This document shows, in pieces, positions 44,691 through 56,455 of a stretch of DNA of 64,000 nt. The DNA comes from Ancistrus triradiatus. Lineage: Eukaryota > Chordata > Actinopteri > Siluriformes > Loricariidae. Positions within the stretch are counted from its first letter, which is position 1. Every line of letters starts with the position of its first letter. The DNA lies in NCBI GenBank assembly GCA_025084515.1, contig JAJAGP010000233.1, positions 1 to 64,000 on the forward strand, written 5' to 3'. The position numbers were made by a program, and so were the translations under genes. The notes beneath the pieces are model-generated. The model did not search any database. It had not been told where the DNA came from and was given only the letters and a program-made list of their open reading frames with translations.

Positions 44691-46199
44691 AGCTGTGCAT
44701 TTCTGCATAGTGGAATGAACCTTTAACTATATCGCTTTACTTTTCCAACCTCAAAAACACTAGTGGATAATCTATAATGGATTCTAAATTTAGCAAAATG
44801 ACTTTTAACTTATTCACATCCAATGAATATCAATGGTATTTTGTCGGCGTAATTTCTTCACAGATAGTGCAATAAGCTATGGCCCTTATCTTCATTACTT
44901 AAATGTTACATATAAAAGGACAACAGAACAACGTCTGACACATGTTGATCTCAGCATTTACACATTTACTTATTTCCCAGTCACTAGTCGCGTGAGAGAA
45001 TCCATCAAGGATAAGATTTGAATGTCAGATACTCTTAAAATTTAATATCAATCTGTATTATGAGCCTTTGTACTCTGACATTTATTTCTTTATCACATGC
45101 AACTAACAGCATGGGTTATTAGGCATAATGTTCGGAAACAGTCACTTTTCATTTGTCTTGAAGTCATGTCATGTTTGTGGATTGCGAACAAAAGATATTT
45201 TTCCATTTCCAAATGTAAGTAGATTCCTCTTGCGTCTATACCGAGGGAGCGCCGGATTATCAAAAGCCCTAAGCATTCCTTCTCCTACTCTCATTCCCTC
45301 TCTCAGGAAGCTAAAGCCAGGATCTTCAGAGCCAAAGGGGGGATTAGAGAGTTTTCTAGTAATCCTCATTCCCTTCCATGTTCTGTGGTGGAGTGGAATT
45401 TGTCATATTGGTTTTCACAGTGCTACCCTCCAACCCTTTACTTTGAAAAATATCTTTTCTGGTCCTTTTGAACACCAGAAATGCTTTCTGCACTATGACC
45501 AGACTGTGAGCTGTGATGCTATAGAATAATATAATGGATACTAGCATAACAGTAGTTGCCTATCACGCTAATCTAAAGTGTTATTTGCTCCTCAGAAGTG
45601 TTTGTCCACTGTTTGTATCACATCAATTCCTTCACAATAATGTGTATTAGTACATTGTGTACCTCATACTGCTGACTCCGCTGTCTCTATTAATACCTAC
45701 ACTGATGAATCAAATCATTATGACCATCTGGTCTGCGGTGATGTTTAGGTACAGTAGGTGGTACGTGTCAAAGGGAGGTCCAGGTCCATCTATTAGCAAC
45801 GGCCACCATATCCCACTGGCCATGTCCTTTCCATGCCTACTTGCTTTGCAGCCTAAAGTTTCCAATTCTTCTTTGACCCCAGTTATTTTCACTACTCATC
45901 TTCCCTCCCATCGACTCTTTTTTCCAAACAGTGAAAAAGTGCCATTCATTTGGCCCAAGAGAGCCCTATTAGCACTAATTGAGAATGTGCTGTACAGCAT
46001 AAAAGAGAACTCACTTGTTACTCACAGATGAAGAGGCAGAAACAGAATCACACAGACTACAAGACAAAAAACACAAGAAGAATAGAAGTTTTGGAGAGCG
46101 AGCTCGTGGCTTGTGTGATGGAAAGCTACTGGGACTGTTCTGGGTTCAAGAAAGGCTTTGCTAACTAATACATGTTATGAGAATGTGGGAGAACCCGGA
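44691..46199. other. Intergenic, no gene recognised
   Basis: The 133-codon frame at 45128-45529 and the 124-codon frame at 45657-46031 have no recognisable domain or splice context. Confidence 0.5.
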
Positions 46200-46310
46200 G
46201 AAACAGGTTAATGTGGTGGTGCAATTGTTAACGCTGTCACTTCACAGCTCAAGAGGTCCCTGATTCAGTTCCTGTTTGCAAGTTCCCCTTATTTGCATTG
46301 ATTTTTCTGG
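46200..46310 (+). repeat. Fragment of R1-type repeat (head)
   Basis: gtggtggtgcaattgttaac, gctgtcacttcacagctcaa, ggtccctgattcagttcctg: the tRNA-like head of R1 only. Confidence 0.5.
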
Positions 46311-46804
46311 TCTACGGCAAATTATTAAAAAAGGCAATGCATTCTGGGTGTCACACCTGCCAACAGAGGACAGGCGAACGCAGGAAGGCAGTTTCACAGC
46401 AAACAGTGAAGACAGAAAAAACAGTACCAGAAAGCATGAGACAGGATCGTAGAGAGAACAGGCCAGGTTTGGTGCATGAGAATACTGACGAGGTAGCGAG
46501 GATCCAAAGGGCTCAAGAATCGTAATCCTTGGGAAGAAAGAGTTCGTTAACCAGCGAGAGATCAACGTGGAAGCACTTGGGGAGGAAACTTTGTGATGAG
46601 AAAGAAATGGAGTTTAAATATCTCAAGACGATGGTGTTAAGTAGGCTGGCAAATTAGAGTGCACTAGAATGAGAACTTGGCCAGAATTGTGCAAGAGGCT
46701 GGGAAATGGAGTTCGGACTGCTGAATGAGACATGTGTTACACTGGAAGGGATTAAAGTAAGACAGCATCTACATTATCGTTTCTTACAGGCAGAAGATGA
46801 AGGT

Positions 46805-46885
46805 GGACAGGTAATGCTGTAGGTAGGGTTGGTGTCACACAGCTCTAAGGACCTGGGTTTGATCCTGGCTTCCAGCCCCTATGGT
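46805..46885 (+). repeat. Fragment of R1-type repeat (head)
   Basis: gtcacacagctctaaggacc, tgggtttgatcctggcttcc: a head with a B-box-like word, without the rest. Confidence 0.5.
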
Positions 46886-48053
46886 ATGTTTTGTACATTT
46901 CTGAATGCTTTTCTTTACATATTCCTACTTAGACACTGCTGTTAAAGTGCTGCAGAGGCTAAATATTTTTCCAACCATGCTCCCACGCTTCTTTAATCCA
47001 GGTCAAAGAGAAAAACCGACAAGAAATAATAAAACAGCCTTAATACAATTAGTGGCTAAAATTTATATTTTCTTTAATAAAAATATTCCGCTATCCGCTA
47101 TATTTAATGAAAGCAAGACTTCTGTCAGATGCGTGCGCACACGCAATCCATTTAGATTTATTGTAGATGCTCTTCGGATCAAACCATATTACATTACAGT
47201 GTTTTCATTATTTGACTTCTTCGCGGGCACCGGCGTGAAACCTAATCAGAAATCTTCCTTCACCCATGCTAGCACACTCAGCCCCGGGCTACAGGGATGG
47301 AGAGAGCAAGGGAGGAGGGAGGATTGAATGCAGGGCAGGGAAAATGAGGCAGGGAGAAGGCAATGAGATGGAGGGGCTAAGCAAAGGGGGCATAAAAATG
47401 AAAGGGGAACTGTAAAAAAAGTCTGGTTTTCCTTACAGCCTGGCTATAATTATAATATGAGATTTCATAGGAAGCATTAGAAGAAATGGTTCCTTATTTC
47501 CTGATCTGCTTCCTTGACCTGTTAATTTGCATGAAACCACACATTCACACTCTGGTCCTGATCCCAAATAAACTGTTAATTTATGTGTGCGGCATTAAAA
47601 CTAATTTGCTAAGAAAAACTGCATCAAAGTCAATGTGAACCAAGAACATAACACGTCTGTGTTGATACAGGCCGGATTTGGGACTGATGACCATGTTTAC
47701 TAAAGGAAGGGACCCCCGAACCGGGTTGATAAATATGCTTTGAGTATGAACACACACACCAAAGACAGATCCATTTTTCATCTTGTTATAGCCTGATGTA
47801 TTTAAGCCAGTGCCGGTGTTTAATGAGATACAAGAACTATGGATATTTAAGAATATTCAAGATTAAGCAATCTGGCTTCCAAGTTAATAGATTCGTATTA
47901 GATTGATTAATAGATTAATATTAGATTCTTAAACATTCATAGAGCTTGTATTTCGAAAGTAATCCACATCTTTATTCCAGTAAACCCAGTAGTGTTGTAG
48001 TAGAGACAGCTAGAGCCGAGTCCAATGGCTATACTCTGAATTTACTTTATTTA
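46886..48053. other. Intergenic, no gene recognised
   Basis: The 140-codon frame at 46905-47327 has no domain. 47040-47340 looks single-copy and is not similar to any other part of the window; it could be checked for conservation. Confidence 0.45.
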
Positions 48054-49511
48054 CAGTGGTGATTTATGAATAAATATGACCTAAAACATCATCAGATTTT
48101 CACACAAGTCCTAAAAGTAGATAAAGAGAACCAATAAGACATCAATATTATACTTCGTCATTTATTAATTGAGGAAAAGGATCCAATATTACAAAGGTAT
48201 GTGAATCCCGGCTTGGAGGAATTTTAGCCCATTCCTCCGTACAGAACAGCTTCAGCTCTGGGATGTTGGTGGGTTTCCTCACATTAGCTGCTCGCTTCAG
48301 GTCCTTCCACAACATTTCCATTGGATTATGGTCAGGACTTTGACTTGGCCATTCAAAAACATGAACTTTATTCTTCTTTAACCATTCTTTGGTAGAACGG
48401 CTTGTGTGCTTAGGGTCGGTGTCTTGCTGCATGACCCACCTTCTCTTGAGATTCAGTTCATGGACAGATGTCCTGATATTTTCCTTTAGAATTCTCTGAT
48501 GTCATTCAGAATTCATTGTTCCATCAATGATGGCAAGCCGTCCTGGCCCAGATGCAGCAAAACAGGCCCAAACCATGATACTACCACCACCATGTTTCAC
48601 AGATGGGATAAGGTTCTTATGCTGGAATGCAGTGTTTTTCCTTTCTCCAAACATAACGCTTTTCTTTTAAACCAAAAAGTTCCACTTTGGTCTCATCCAT
48701 CTACAAAAACATTCTTCCAGTTAGCCTTCTGGCTCGTCCACGTGATCTTTAGCAAACTGCAGACGAGCAGCAATGTCTTTTTGGAGAGCAGTGGCTTTCT
48801 CCTTGCAACCCTGCCATGCACACCATTGTTGTTCAGATTTCTTTCTGATGGTGGACTCATGAACATTAACATTAGTGAGAGACGCCTTCAGTTGCTTAGA
48901 AGTTACCCTGGGGTCCTTTGTGACCTCGCCAACTATTACACGCCTTGCTCTTGGAGTGATCTTTTGTTTGATCGACCACTCCTGGGGAGGGTAACAATGG
49001 GCTTGAATTTCCTCCATTTGTACACAATCTGACTGTGGATTGGTGGAGTACAAACTCTTTAGAGATGGTGTTTGTAACCTTTTCCAGCCTGATGAGCATC
49101 ACAACTCTTTTTCTGAGGTCCTCAGAAAGCTCATTTGTTTGTGCCATGATACACTTCCACAAACATGTGTTGTGAAGACAGACTTGATAGATCCCTGTTC
49201 TTTAAATAAAACAGGGGGCCCACTCACACCTGATTGTCATCCCATTGATTGAAACACCTGACTCTAATTTCACCTTCAAATGAATTGCTAATCCTAGAGG
49301 TTCACATACTTTTGCCACTCACTAATATGTAATATTGGATCATTTTCCTCAATAAATAAATGACCAAGTATAATATTTTTGTCTCATTTGTTTAACTGGG
49401 TTCTCCTTATCTACTTTTAGGACATGTGTGAAAACCTGATGATGTTTTAGGTCATATTTATGCATAAATCTAGAAAATTCTAAAGGGTTCACAAACTTTC
49501 AAGCACCACTG
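48054..49511 (-). mobile_element. Tc1/mariner element (family C), internally deleted at both parts of one end
   Basis: TA flanks both ends (48052-48053 and 49512-49513). The right end reads gggttcacaaactttcaagc, then accactg. The left end starts cagtggt but then skips the 'gcttgaaagtttgtgaac' part and resumes at atgaataaatatgacctaaa, so about 35-40 bases of terminal repeat are gone. A second deletion of roughly 85-90 bases near 48207 (gtatgtgaatcccggcttgg) is seen by comparison with the copy at 56456. Confidence 0.9.
48180..49147 (-). pseudogene. Tc1-type transposase pseudogene (family C)
   Basis: It starts at an ATG at 49147 (MAQTNELSEDLRKRVVMLIR), followed by an HTH region (KEFVLHQSTVRL). 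After a frameshift: RRVIVGEVTKDPRVTSKQLK, STIRKKSEQ, then LQFAKDHVDEPEG. The first catalytic Asp region lies near 48670-48720 in a broken frame. The last part reads MQQDTDPKHTSRSTKEWLKK (second Asp; relatives have MQQDNDPKHTSRS) and QSPDHNPMEMLWKDLKRA, where relatives have SPDLNPIEMLW. So the usual third acidic position is still Glu, with neighbours changed. Multiple frameshifts; dead. Confidence 0.88.
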
Positions 49512-49513
49512 TA

Positions 49514-50176
49514 TCTGCTACATAAAGGAAGCCTGTGTAAACGAGCGTCTCTGCAGCTTAATAGCCCTGAATAACCATGCAGAGTTCTGATCTCATGACA
49601 GCGACTGTCAGGCGTACCCACTGTGCTTTCAAGAAATTCAAGAACCCTAATTTCAGTCAACACACCAATGGCTGATTAGGTTGTCCCTGGTTGGTTTAGG
49701 TTTGGGACACCTGTGACTCCTCTGTCTGTCCCTAAAGGCATCTTTTTTAAAGATTTCCTCAGGGGAGTCCAACACTGTCTTTGTGGACTTCTCTTTGTTC
49801 CTATTTCTGTTTTTCCTTCACATTTTAGGTGCCTTAACCATCCTGCTTCATGTGCAAGGTTTTGCCAATTCCATTATGGTCTGTACCATTCTGAATTTCT
49901 TTCTTCTACTTTCTTTCATTATCCTTTTAAGGCTGCACTGCAAAAATAACTCTTTGTTGCAACATCCTTTCTCCATTTCAAAGATATTACCAAGTAAGAT
50001 GCTCTGCCCTACCCAAGTCTGAGCAAATCTATTCCAACTTTTGTCTTCAGCCTTGGCTAACTGTTGTGTTTTGCTTAAGGCAGTCATCTTGCCAGTAAAA
50101 ATGGTTTTGCCTCCTACGGTATCATCACATCCAGTGGTGGACCTGGAGAAAGTGGGGGTTCAGTGAGTAAGCTTCT
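49514..50176. other. Intergenic, no gene recognised
   Basis: Overlapping frames at 49713-50087 on both strands carry no motif. Confidence 0.5.
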
Positions 50177-50820
50177 GGGGTCGGATTCACAAAAGCTTTT
50201 TTAAGGAAAAACTTGTGAAGGTTCTTAAGAAAAACACTAAGACGTTCATAAGAATGTTCTTAAATGCAATTCCCGAAAAAGTAAATACGTTCTCAAATAT
50301 TATGTTAAGAAAATCTTCTTAATTATTTCCCTGAGATTGTCTTATGTAGGCTATGTTACATTTTACAACTTACAATATACAGCATGAGAAACATTTTAAA
50401 TTTGATTTACCATTATTTAGATTCACTCAGAGTTCAGCAAAATGGAGGAAAAAAGTCAAACCAAGTATTAAAAAAATATAGCAACCAAGAAATCAAGGTG
50501 ACAGTGGAAGAAATAGCCAACAGAAAAAAATCTTGGAAAATATGATAATTGTGGGTTGACAGCGGAATGCAAAAGATGATGATGGGCAAGATTAGCAGAG
50601 GCGGTGTCTAATTTAGATGCTTAACTTGTCAACTCTTACAGCGTGAGAGAACTGAGGCAATCATAAGGTTAAGAAAACAATTAAGAACAAAATGTTTTCC
50701 AGAATACCACTTGTCTTAGAAAAGAGTTAAGAAAAATAAGATAATTCATAACACATTATTTGAAGAATAACAATTCTGAATTTTTTTCTTTTCTTAAGAC
50801 ACTTTCATTAATCTGGTCCC
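50177..50820 (+). mobile_element. Non-autonomous PIF/Harbinger-type element with a Myb/SANT-like remnant
   Basis: The left end ggggtcggattcacaaaagc, then ttttttaag; the right end cttaagacactttcattaat, then ctggtccc. The inverse of the right end (gggaccagattaatgaaagt, gtcttaag) resembles the left end. Many ttaagaa/ttcttaa words lie near both ends. The middle (50440-50640) reads in two frames KMEEKSQTKY, EIKVTVEEIANRKK, GKYDNCGLTAECKR and WARLAEAVSNLDA. This is the order of the Myb/SANT-like DNA-binding protein of Harbinger elements ('ILFGKYDNCGVTAE.KR..W..IAEAV'). The nuclease gene is absent. Confidence 0.65.
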
Positions 50821-50869
50821 TGGACTACAAACTACTTACTAATATCTTATGAAGATCACAAAACATCAA

Positions 50870-51780
50870 AATCGTCCATCCTACTCAAGCTTTTCTGAGG
50901 TACACAAATTCCTGCTCATCCCAATCCTACTCCTGCAATTCTGCCATGTCCAGGTCCCATCTGGATCATCACAATGCCATCATGAGTCATACAAGCCCCT
51001 GGCCATTTGGAAACCACACCTGCCATCCTGATTCACACCTGGCATCCTACTTGTCTACTTGCTCTTGTCCATGTCTGCCATCCAGAGTCACCAATCCAAA
51101 TTCTGCTCAAGACATCCTCAGACCTACAAGTTCCTGGAGCATCCAGTTTCCTGCCCATCCACACCCTATCCTAATATTTCTTAGAATGACGAGCTGTGAC
51201 CCCATATGGATCCTGCTTCTGCCATCATGACCCATTCAAATTTCTGCCCAATTTCTGAAATCGGCAAGTCCTGGGCCATCCAGATCTGCCATTTTGTATA
51301 GACGCCATAGAGATGAATCTGGATCCCACTCCTGCCGTCCTAAGGCATTGAAGGTAATTACATTTACATTTACAGCATTTAGCAGACGCCATTATCCAGA
51401 GCGACTTCCAGAAGGGCTATGTATTCTTCTTAGTAAACAAAATCTCATGTTAGTACAAATAAGCAGTTGCCCAAGAACCCAATCCAATCAGAACCTGCTA
51501 GGATCTGATGTGGCAAATCAATAAAACACACAAGCAAAGGTTTTTTTGTTTTTTGTTTTTCAGTCTTCACTTAAGTGCTCATTATATTTAGACGCACCCT
51601 GTTTCCCGACAATCCTGGTCCTGCTCATGCCTTCTTCAAGTCTATAAGATCTTTCCCAATCTAGATGTTATTTCTGTCATCATGAGCCCACCAATCTCCT
51701 ACAAATCTCTCCTGAAAACTATTCCAGTGATTTTGCTATTCCATAAGACCTAGACTGCCTAGATTATCTCATTCGCTTTC
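50870..51780. repeat. Degenerate C/T-rich minisatellite, interrupted by an R2 repeat
   Basis: A phrase like 'tctggatcctgcttctgccatcatgacccat' recurs: catctggatcatcacaatgc (50958), atatggatcctgcttctgcc (51207), aatctggatcccactcctgc (51314), aatctagatgttatttctgt (51659), each followed by 'catca/tga..cc'. Spacing suggests units of about 105-125 bases. An R2 copy and a T-rich stretch (51355-51560) split the array. Confidence 0.55.
51355..51500 (+). repeat. R2 repeat inside the minisatellite
   Basis: attacatttacatttacagc, atttagcagacgccattatc, cagagcgacttccag, then ttgcccaagaacccaatcc. The best-preserved 5' part of R2 in the window. Confidence 0.8.
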
Positions 51781-53084
51781 CTTTGGCATTCAGATACAGC
51801 TGGATTCCACCGTCTCAGTCTTAGTTTCTCCAAAATTGCTATAATTCTAAGATTTGTCCTTGAGAAATTTCTCATCAGCCATGCTTGGAAATTAAAGATC
51901 ATGGTTATTTTAGCTGTTTAGCAATTCTATTGCAACAAATTTGCCACGTAGCAACACAGGCTTTATGCTACAGTATTGGATGATGCAGCAGTTGCACACT
52001 AGCACAAAACATAGCCTCCAGCTCTTTTCCTGTCTTTCTCTAACACAAGTCATTCCTTTATGACCATCATCCATTCAAGGCCCCTGCTCTGTGCAAAGCT
52101 ATTCGGGGAAAGAGAGGAATGAAGAATTTATAAGACACAGAGGATAGGGTGAGAGAGACAGACAGAGAAGGAGCGAAACAGCATGGACATGGGCAGAGAT
52201 AATGGACATGAGGGAGAGCCGGCGCCGACGCTAACAGCTGACCTTTCGCCACAAAGCCACGCGGCATGAATTCTTCATTACCGTGCTGCGGCAGCTAGCT
52301 CATCCCCGTCCCACTGTTACCGCTTCCAAAGAGACCAATTAGTATTGATCATCTCCTTGAATTAGTGTAGTTATGACCAAGCGCAGGGTAGGCATAACGA
52401 TGCCGGCCTGAGCTGCTTCCCAAGCTGTGCAGTGAAGACGTTAGAATAAAAGAAGACAAAAAGAAAATCTCAAGAATCAGGGTCTCCTCGGCATAATGCT
52501 GGCTTTTGGTGACACAGATTTACATGAGCTAGAGATGAGCAGTCGTCAGACAAAAGACTAGGGCATAGAAATGTAAAGTGAGGCTCTAGGAGTTGGTTGT
52601 AGAAGACAAAGTTACAGCTAATGACTGTAAAATGCAGCTTATTTCAGGGTGGTGTCATTTCAAAGCCTGGGTTAAGTACTTCGGATAAGACCAAAAGAGA
52701 ACGACAATCAGTTGAGTTATTGTTGCTTCAAAATGGTGTGGAGCCTTCCGAACACACGGGCACACAAAAGACCCGTATTCACAATTTTATACTGAATATC
52801 CGATGTCCTGTTCACAGCTACTTAATTGCTGTTATATTCCACTATACGAGATCTTTCAAGGACTTTTAGGAACTGTTCTGTCATACCCAGAAGAAAATGG
52901 CTTCCTCATTAGACATGTATAATCCTTAGCAAACGTCTTCGCAATTTCACAGTCGCAGACAAATTTTCAGTCGGAATATGAGAGAAATCGTGTCCCTGAA
53001 ATCTTTAGGTGTAAGATGGTAATCATAGCTGTCTTGATGTTCCGATAAAATCAACCATGTTTAATATTATCGCTACTCAACAGT
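51781..53084. other. Intergenic, no gene recognised
   Basis: No domain, RNA or transposon recognised. Confidence 0.5.
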
Positions 53085-53450
53085 GGTGTCCAGTCAGACC
53101 CTTCTAACCCTTCAGAGAAGGGGTACAAACAGGTGTATGTAAAATATTATATAAACATTTATTTCATGAATAAAGTCAAATCAAAAACGTCAACCAATCC
53201 AAAACACTATTCTGCGTTTTCCTGGTTGCAGTTGGATGTATATCTGACTGGGAGTCCTACTGACCAATCAGTACTGCTCATTAGAATGGCTTCTCTCTAC
53301 GTATCTGTGTCCCTTGTGATGATATTTTGGAGGGTTCGGTAATGTGAGTCTATAAAGAAAATGACAAAATATCTGGCCAATCAGATTCAGGATTTTCACT
53401 GCAGGGGCTGGCCCATTGCTGTCTAACCCCTCCTTGGCGTACCTAAAGTA
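53085..53450 (+). repeat. Uncharacterised dispersed repeat R4, forward copy
   Basis: Collinear with the inverse of 30940-31275: ctaacccttcagagaagggg, acaggtgtatgtaaaatatt, aaaacgtcaaccaatccaaa, ctggccaatcagattcagga, caggggctggcccattgctg, tctaacccctccttgg. An open frame (53133-53342) crosses it but is not conserved in the other copy. Confidence 0.7.
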
Positions 53451-53659
53451 ATAGAAGATAGGGAAGGCATTTCATTTTCATTCATTGTTTAATTTCTCTT
53501 TTTGTTTTATTCCTCCAGATTAGGCATGACTAAACATTTTGTTCAGCAAAGCATGGGACTAGAACATGTAATGTTATTTTTGTTGAGGCAGGCTGAGGAA
53601 ATTCAGCTCCACGCTGGTTGTGATTTGATAAATAAACTGGTTCACATTCACTCGTTGAG

Positions 53660-53945
53660 TCTCTGTTTCGTCTTCCGTGTTGTTCATAATACTGTCCACT
53701 AGTGCATTTTGGATAGCAAGCTAAAGTATCTGGTCCATCATACCATCCTCTTAAGTGTTACGGCTTTCCCCTACGCAGGATTGTAGCAGTACATTACTGT
53801 ATATTCTACAATTACTGGGAATTTCGGTTTAGCATTCCACTCATGTTTCTCTGATGCATCCACATAACGTTTGCATGCTGTTCCATGCATGCTATTACAG
53901 TAGCATAAAAAGACTATTTGACTACTGTAATGTCTGGTCAGTGAC
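53660..53945 (+). repeat. Uncharacterised dispersed repeat R5, copy 1
   Basis: cttccgtgttgttcataata, ctgtccactagtgcattttg, tttctctgatgcatccacat, aacgtttgcatgctgttcca and attacagtagcataaaaaga recur in order at 62615-62815. Copy 1 has roughly 100 extra bases in the middle. Confidence 0.65.
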
Positions 53946-54195
53946 CATTTCGGTCGTGGACTCTCTGGGTGATCTGCAGCCTCACCGAAGATTGTTAAAT
54001 CATTTAAACTGTGCCAGCACAGGTTGGACAGCTGGATTCCCTCACACAAGATAAGCATAGATGTATGCTGAAATTGATTTTCAATGGAGAATTCCCACTG
54101 ACGTTGTAACACACAGTGAGGGGAAAGGCCCAACAAGCAATAAATCAGCATCGCAAGGATCAGAGACTGCAGGATAGCCTTCTGTGTGCTACAAA

Positions 54196-54433
54196 TGGCA
54201 AATTAACTGCTAATCCTAGAGGGTCACATACTTTTGCCACTCACTAATATGTAATATTGGATCATTTTCCTCAATACATAAATGACCAAGTATAATATTT
54301 TTGTCTCATTTGTTTAACTGGGTTCTCTTTATTTACTTTTAGGGCTTGTGTGAAAATCTGATGATGTTTTAGCTCATATTTATGCAGAAATATAGAAAAT
54401 TCTAAAGGGTTCACAAACTTTCTAGCACCACTG
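54196..54433 (-). mobile_element. Solo right end of Tc1 family C
   Basis: It matches the right-hand ~240 bases of the copy at 48054-49511 nearly base for base (gctaatcctagagggtcaca, tacttttgccactcactaat, atgtaatattggatcatttt, aaagggttcacaaactttct, agcaccactg) and is followed by TA. Nothing of the transposase remains to its left. Confidence 0.88.
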
Positions 54434-54600
54434 TATGTGAAATGCAGAGGTGGCAGAAATACGTTTAAGTAAAAGTACTACTAATCTTTAAAAAAATTCT
54501 TAATTAAAAGTTGAAGTATGGTTCATATACTTTACTCAAGTAGAAGCATAAATGTACATAGTATTAAATGTACTTAAAGTAAGAAAGTATCTTTAAAAAA

Positions 54601-54638
<38 letters not shown>

Positions 54639-56455
54639 GTTTTTATACTATCAGAGTGTCGTGAACAATAGAGACGCTCTGAGTTGGCAGTAACGAATAT
54701 ACAGAAGACTATTTAGCAATCACAGAATGTAATGGATATCTAAAATAATTGGTGGACTGTTCACTGGAAGAACTTGACTAGGTAACACTTTTTTAGTCTC
54801 TTGATTTCTCCTGCACTATGCCTTGCCGAGTGGCATCACTTTGTCCACACATCTCTCAACCTTCCTTTGTAGAACCAGTCACATGGTGCTGAGTCACAAA
54901 GCTTAAAGAAAATAGGATGCTCTCTCCTCACACACTGCCTCTGCCATTCTTTCCATCCTGACTGTTTCCTATGGTAACACACTGCCGCGCCAACCCGGCG
55001 CAGTAAAACGTTATTAAAAGTTCGCTTGAAAAGAAAAGCAACTTCGTGTCTGTACAATCCCCAGCCTTCTCGTAACGTGCAGTTTGTATTTCTCAGGTGT
55101 ACCATGGCGGATTTGAAGCCATCATTTTTCAAGGAGGAGAAATAGAAGAACTGTCACAATGCAGGGAAGGGATGACAAATCACAGGCGATGACTAGATGT
55201 TTGCTGTGATGAAAGGCAAAGTAAGTGTGCACTTCTCGATCCTGCTGGCAAAAATAAAACAAAACGAGACTATAAACACCAATGAACAAAGCAGGGAAAG
55301 TCAGACGTGTAGACCAAAATGTGCCATGTATACGACGTGGGGATTTTTAATGTAGACCAAAATGGTCCTAAAATAATCATTCAGATCTATACTGAATCAG
55401 GGAACGGGTAAATTTAGACCTATCAGGCAACCTGGAGTGCAAACATGTTTTATGTTTTTGTCTGGGTTTGGATGCAGTTTATTGATATTGTGTCTACTTC
55501 AAGAACAAATACTGGTTCGGTTGTGTCTTGAAACCAGATTCTTGCATGTGAAATAATTGCAATTTCTTTCAAAGTAAATCAAAATTTAAAAAAAGATTAA
55601 AGGGATATAACTGTTTAGACAGGATTTTAATGTAGGATGAATTTTCTTTTTTGTGGATAGGAACTGTAAAAGTTTATTGATATATTTAGAAATGTAAAGT
55701 CACTAACATCTGCCATGGCTTTGTCGGCTTGTGGTTTTCTGATTCGGACAAGGCTCTAAGAATGCCTTTGTCTTACAGATCTGGCAACCCTGGAATGAAC
55801 AGCCTTTAATGTTTTGTCTGTGGCAGTAATGATCATTCAGATGCTGTTTTTATAATAATTTGTTAAATATCATCTCAAATGTGAAGTTGGATTGATATAA
55901 ATGTCATGAATGACATGACTTCTCAGACTCAGTTGGCTGTAAATTAGACAATTATCCGATTTCGGTTCCATGCATGAAAATATGGTTCCAAGCCACTGTG
56001 AAAAAACAAATCTGTAGCTCATATTAGGAAAAAGATGAGATTTGAGCCACTTTTATCAGAAATGAGGACAAGCTGTGGGTTTCCTCACACTGTGCGTGGA
56101 GCTTTTGTCAGTGGTTTATATTACGGGTTTCAGCACTAATTCAGTGTGAGATACCAAAACTGAAGCCATATTTCAATTTTTAGATGAGTTACTTTTAAAA
56201 CAGTTCGGTGCTGTGAGAAATGGTAACAATTTTAGGATGGCTTTTAAACTTTCCATGTTGATACCACAGGCTAGGATTTAATAATGCTTCCTCTCTTGTG
56301 TTTAGCCCAGACGTATTTCATTCAGCCTAGAGCGATTTAATTAGTAAGAAAAAGGCTTATCACTTTGGCTCTAAGCTAGCATTGTGAATCTGTCTTGCCC
56401 TCCCTCTCATCGCCAGCCAGTTTTACTGCACTGAAACTGACGATTTCACAATATA
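54434..56455. other. Intergenic; (TC)n(TA)n microsatellite at 54603-54638
   Basis: Apart from the compound microsatellite and the atctggcaaccctgga word near 55785 (R6), no feature was recognised. The 98-codon minus-strand frame at 54836-55132 has no domain. Confidence 0.5.

Noticed and set aside
45128..45529. 133-codon open frame
   Set aside because: No motif, and opposite-strand frames of similar length overlap it; no promoter, splice or domain support.
46905..47327. 140-codon open frame
   Set aside because: AT-rich first half and arbitrary composition; no domain recognised.
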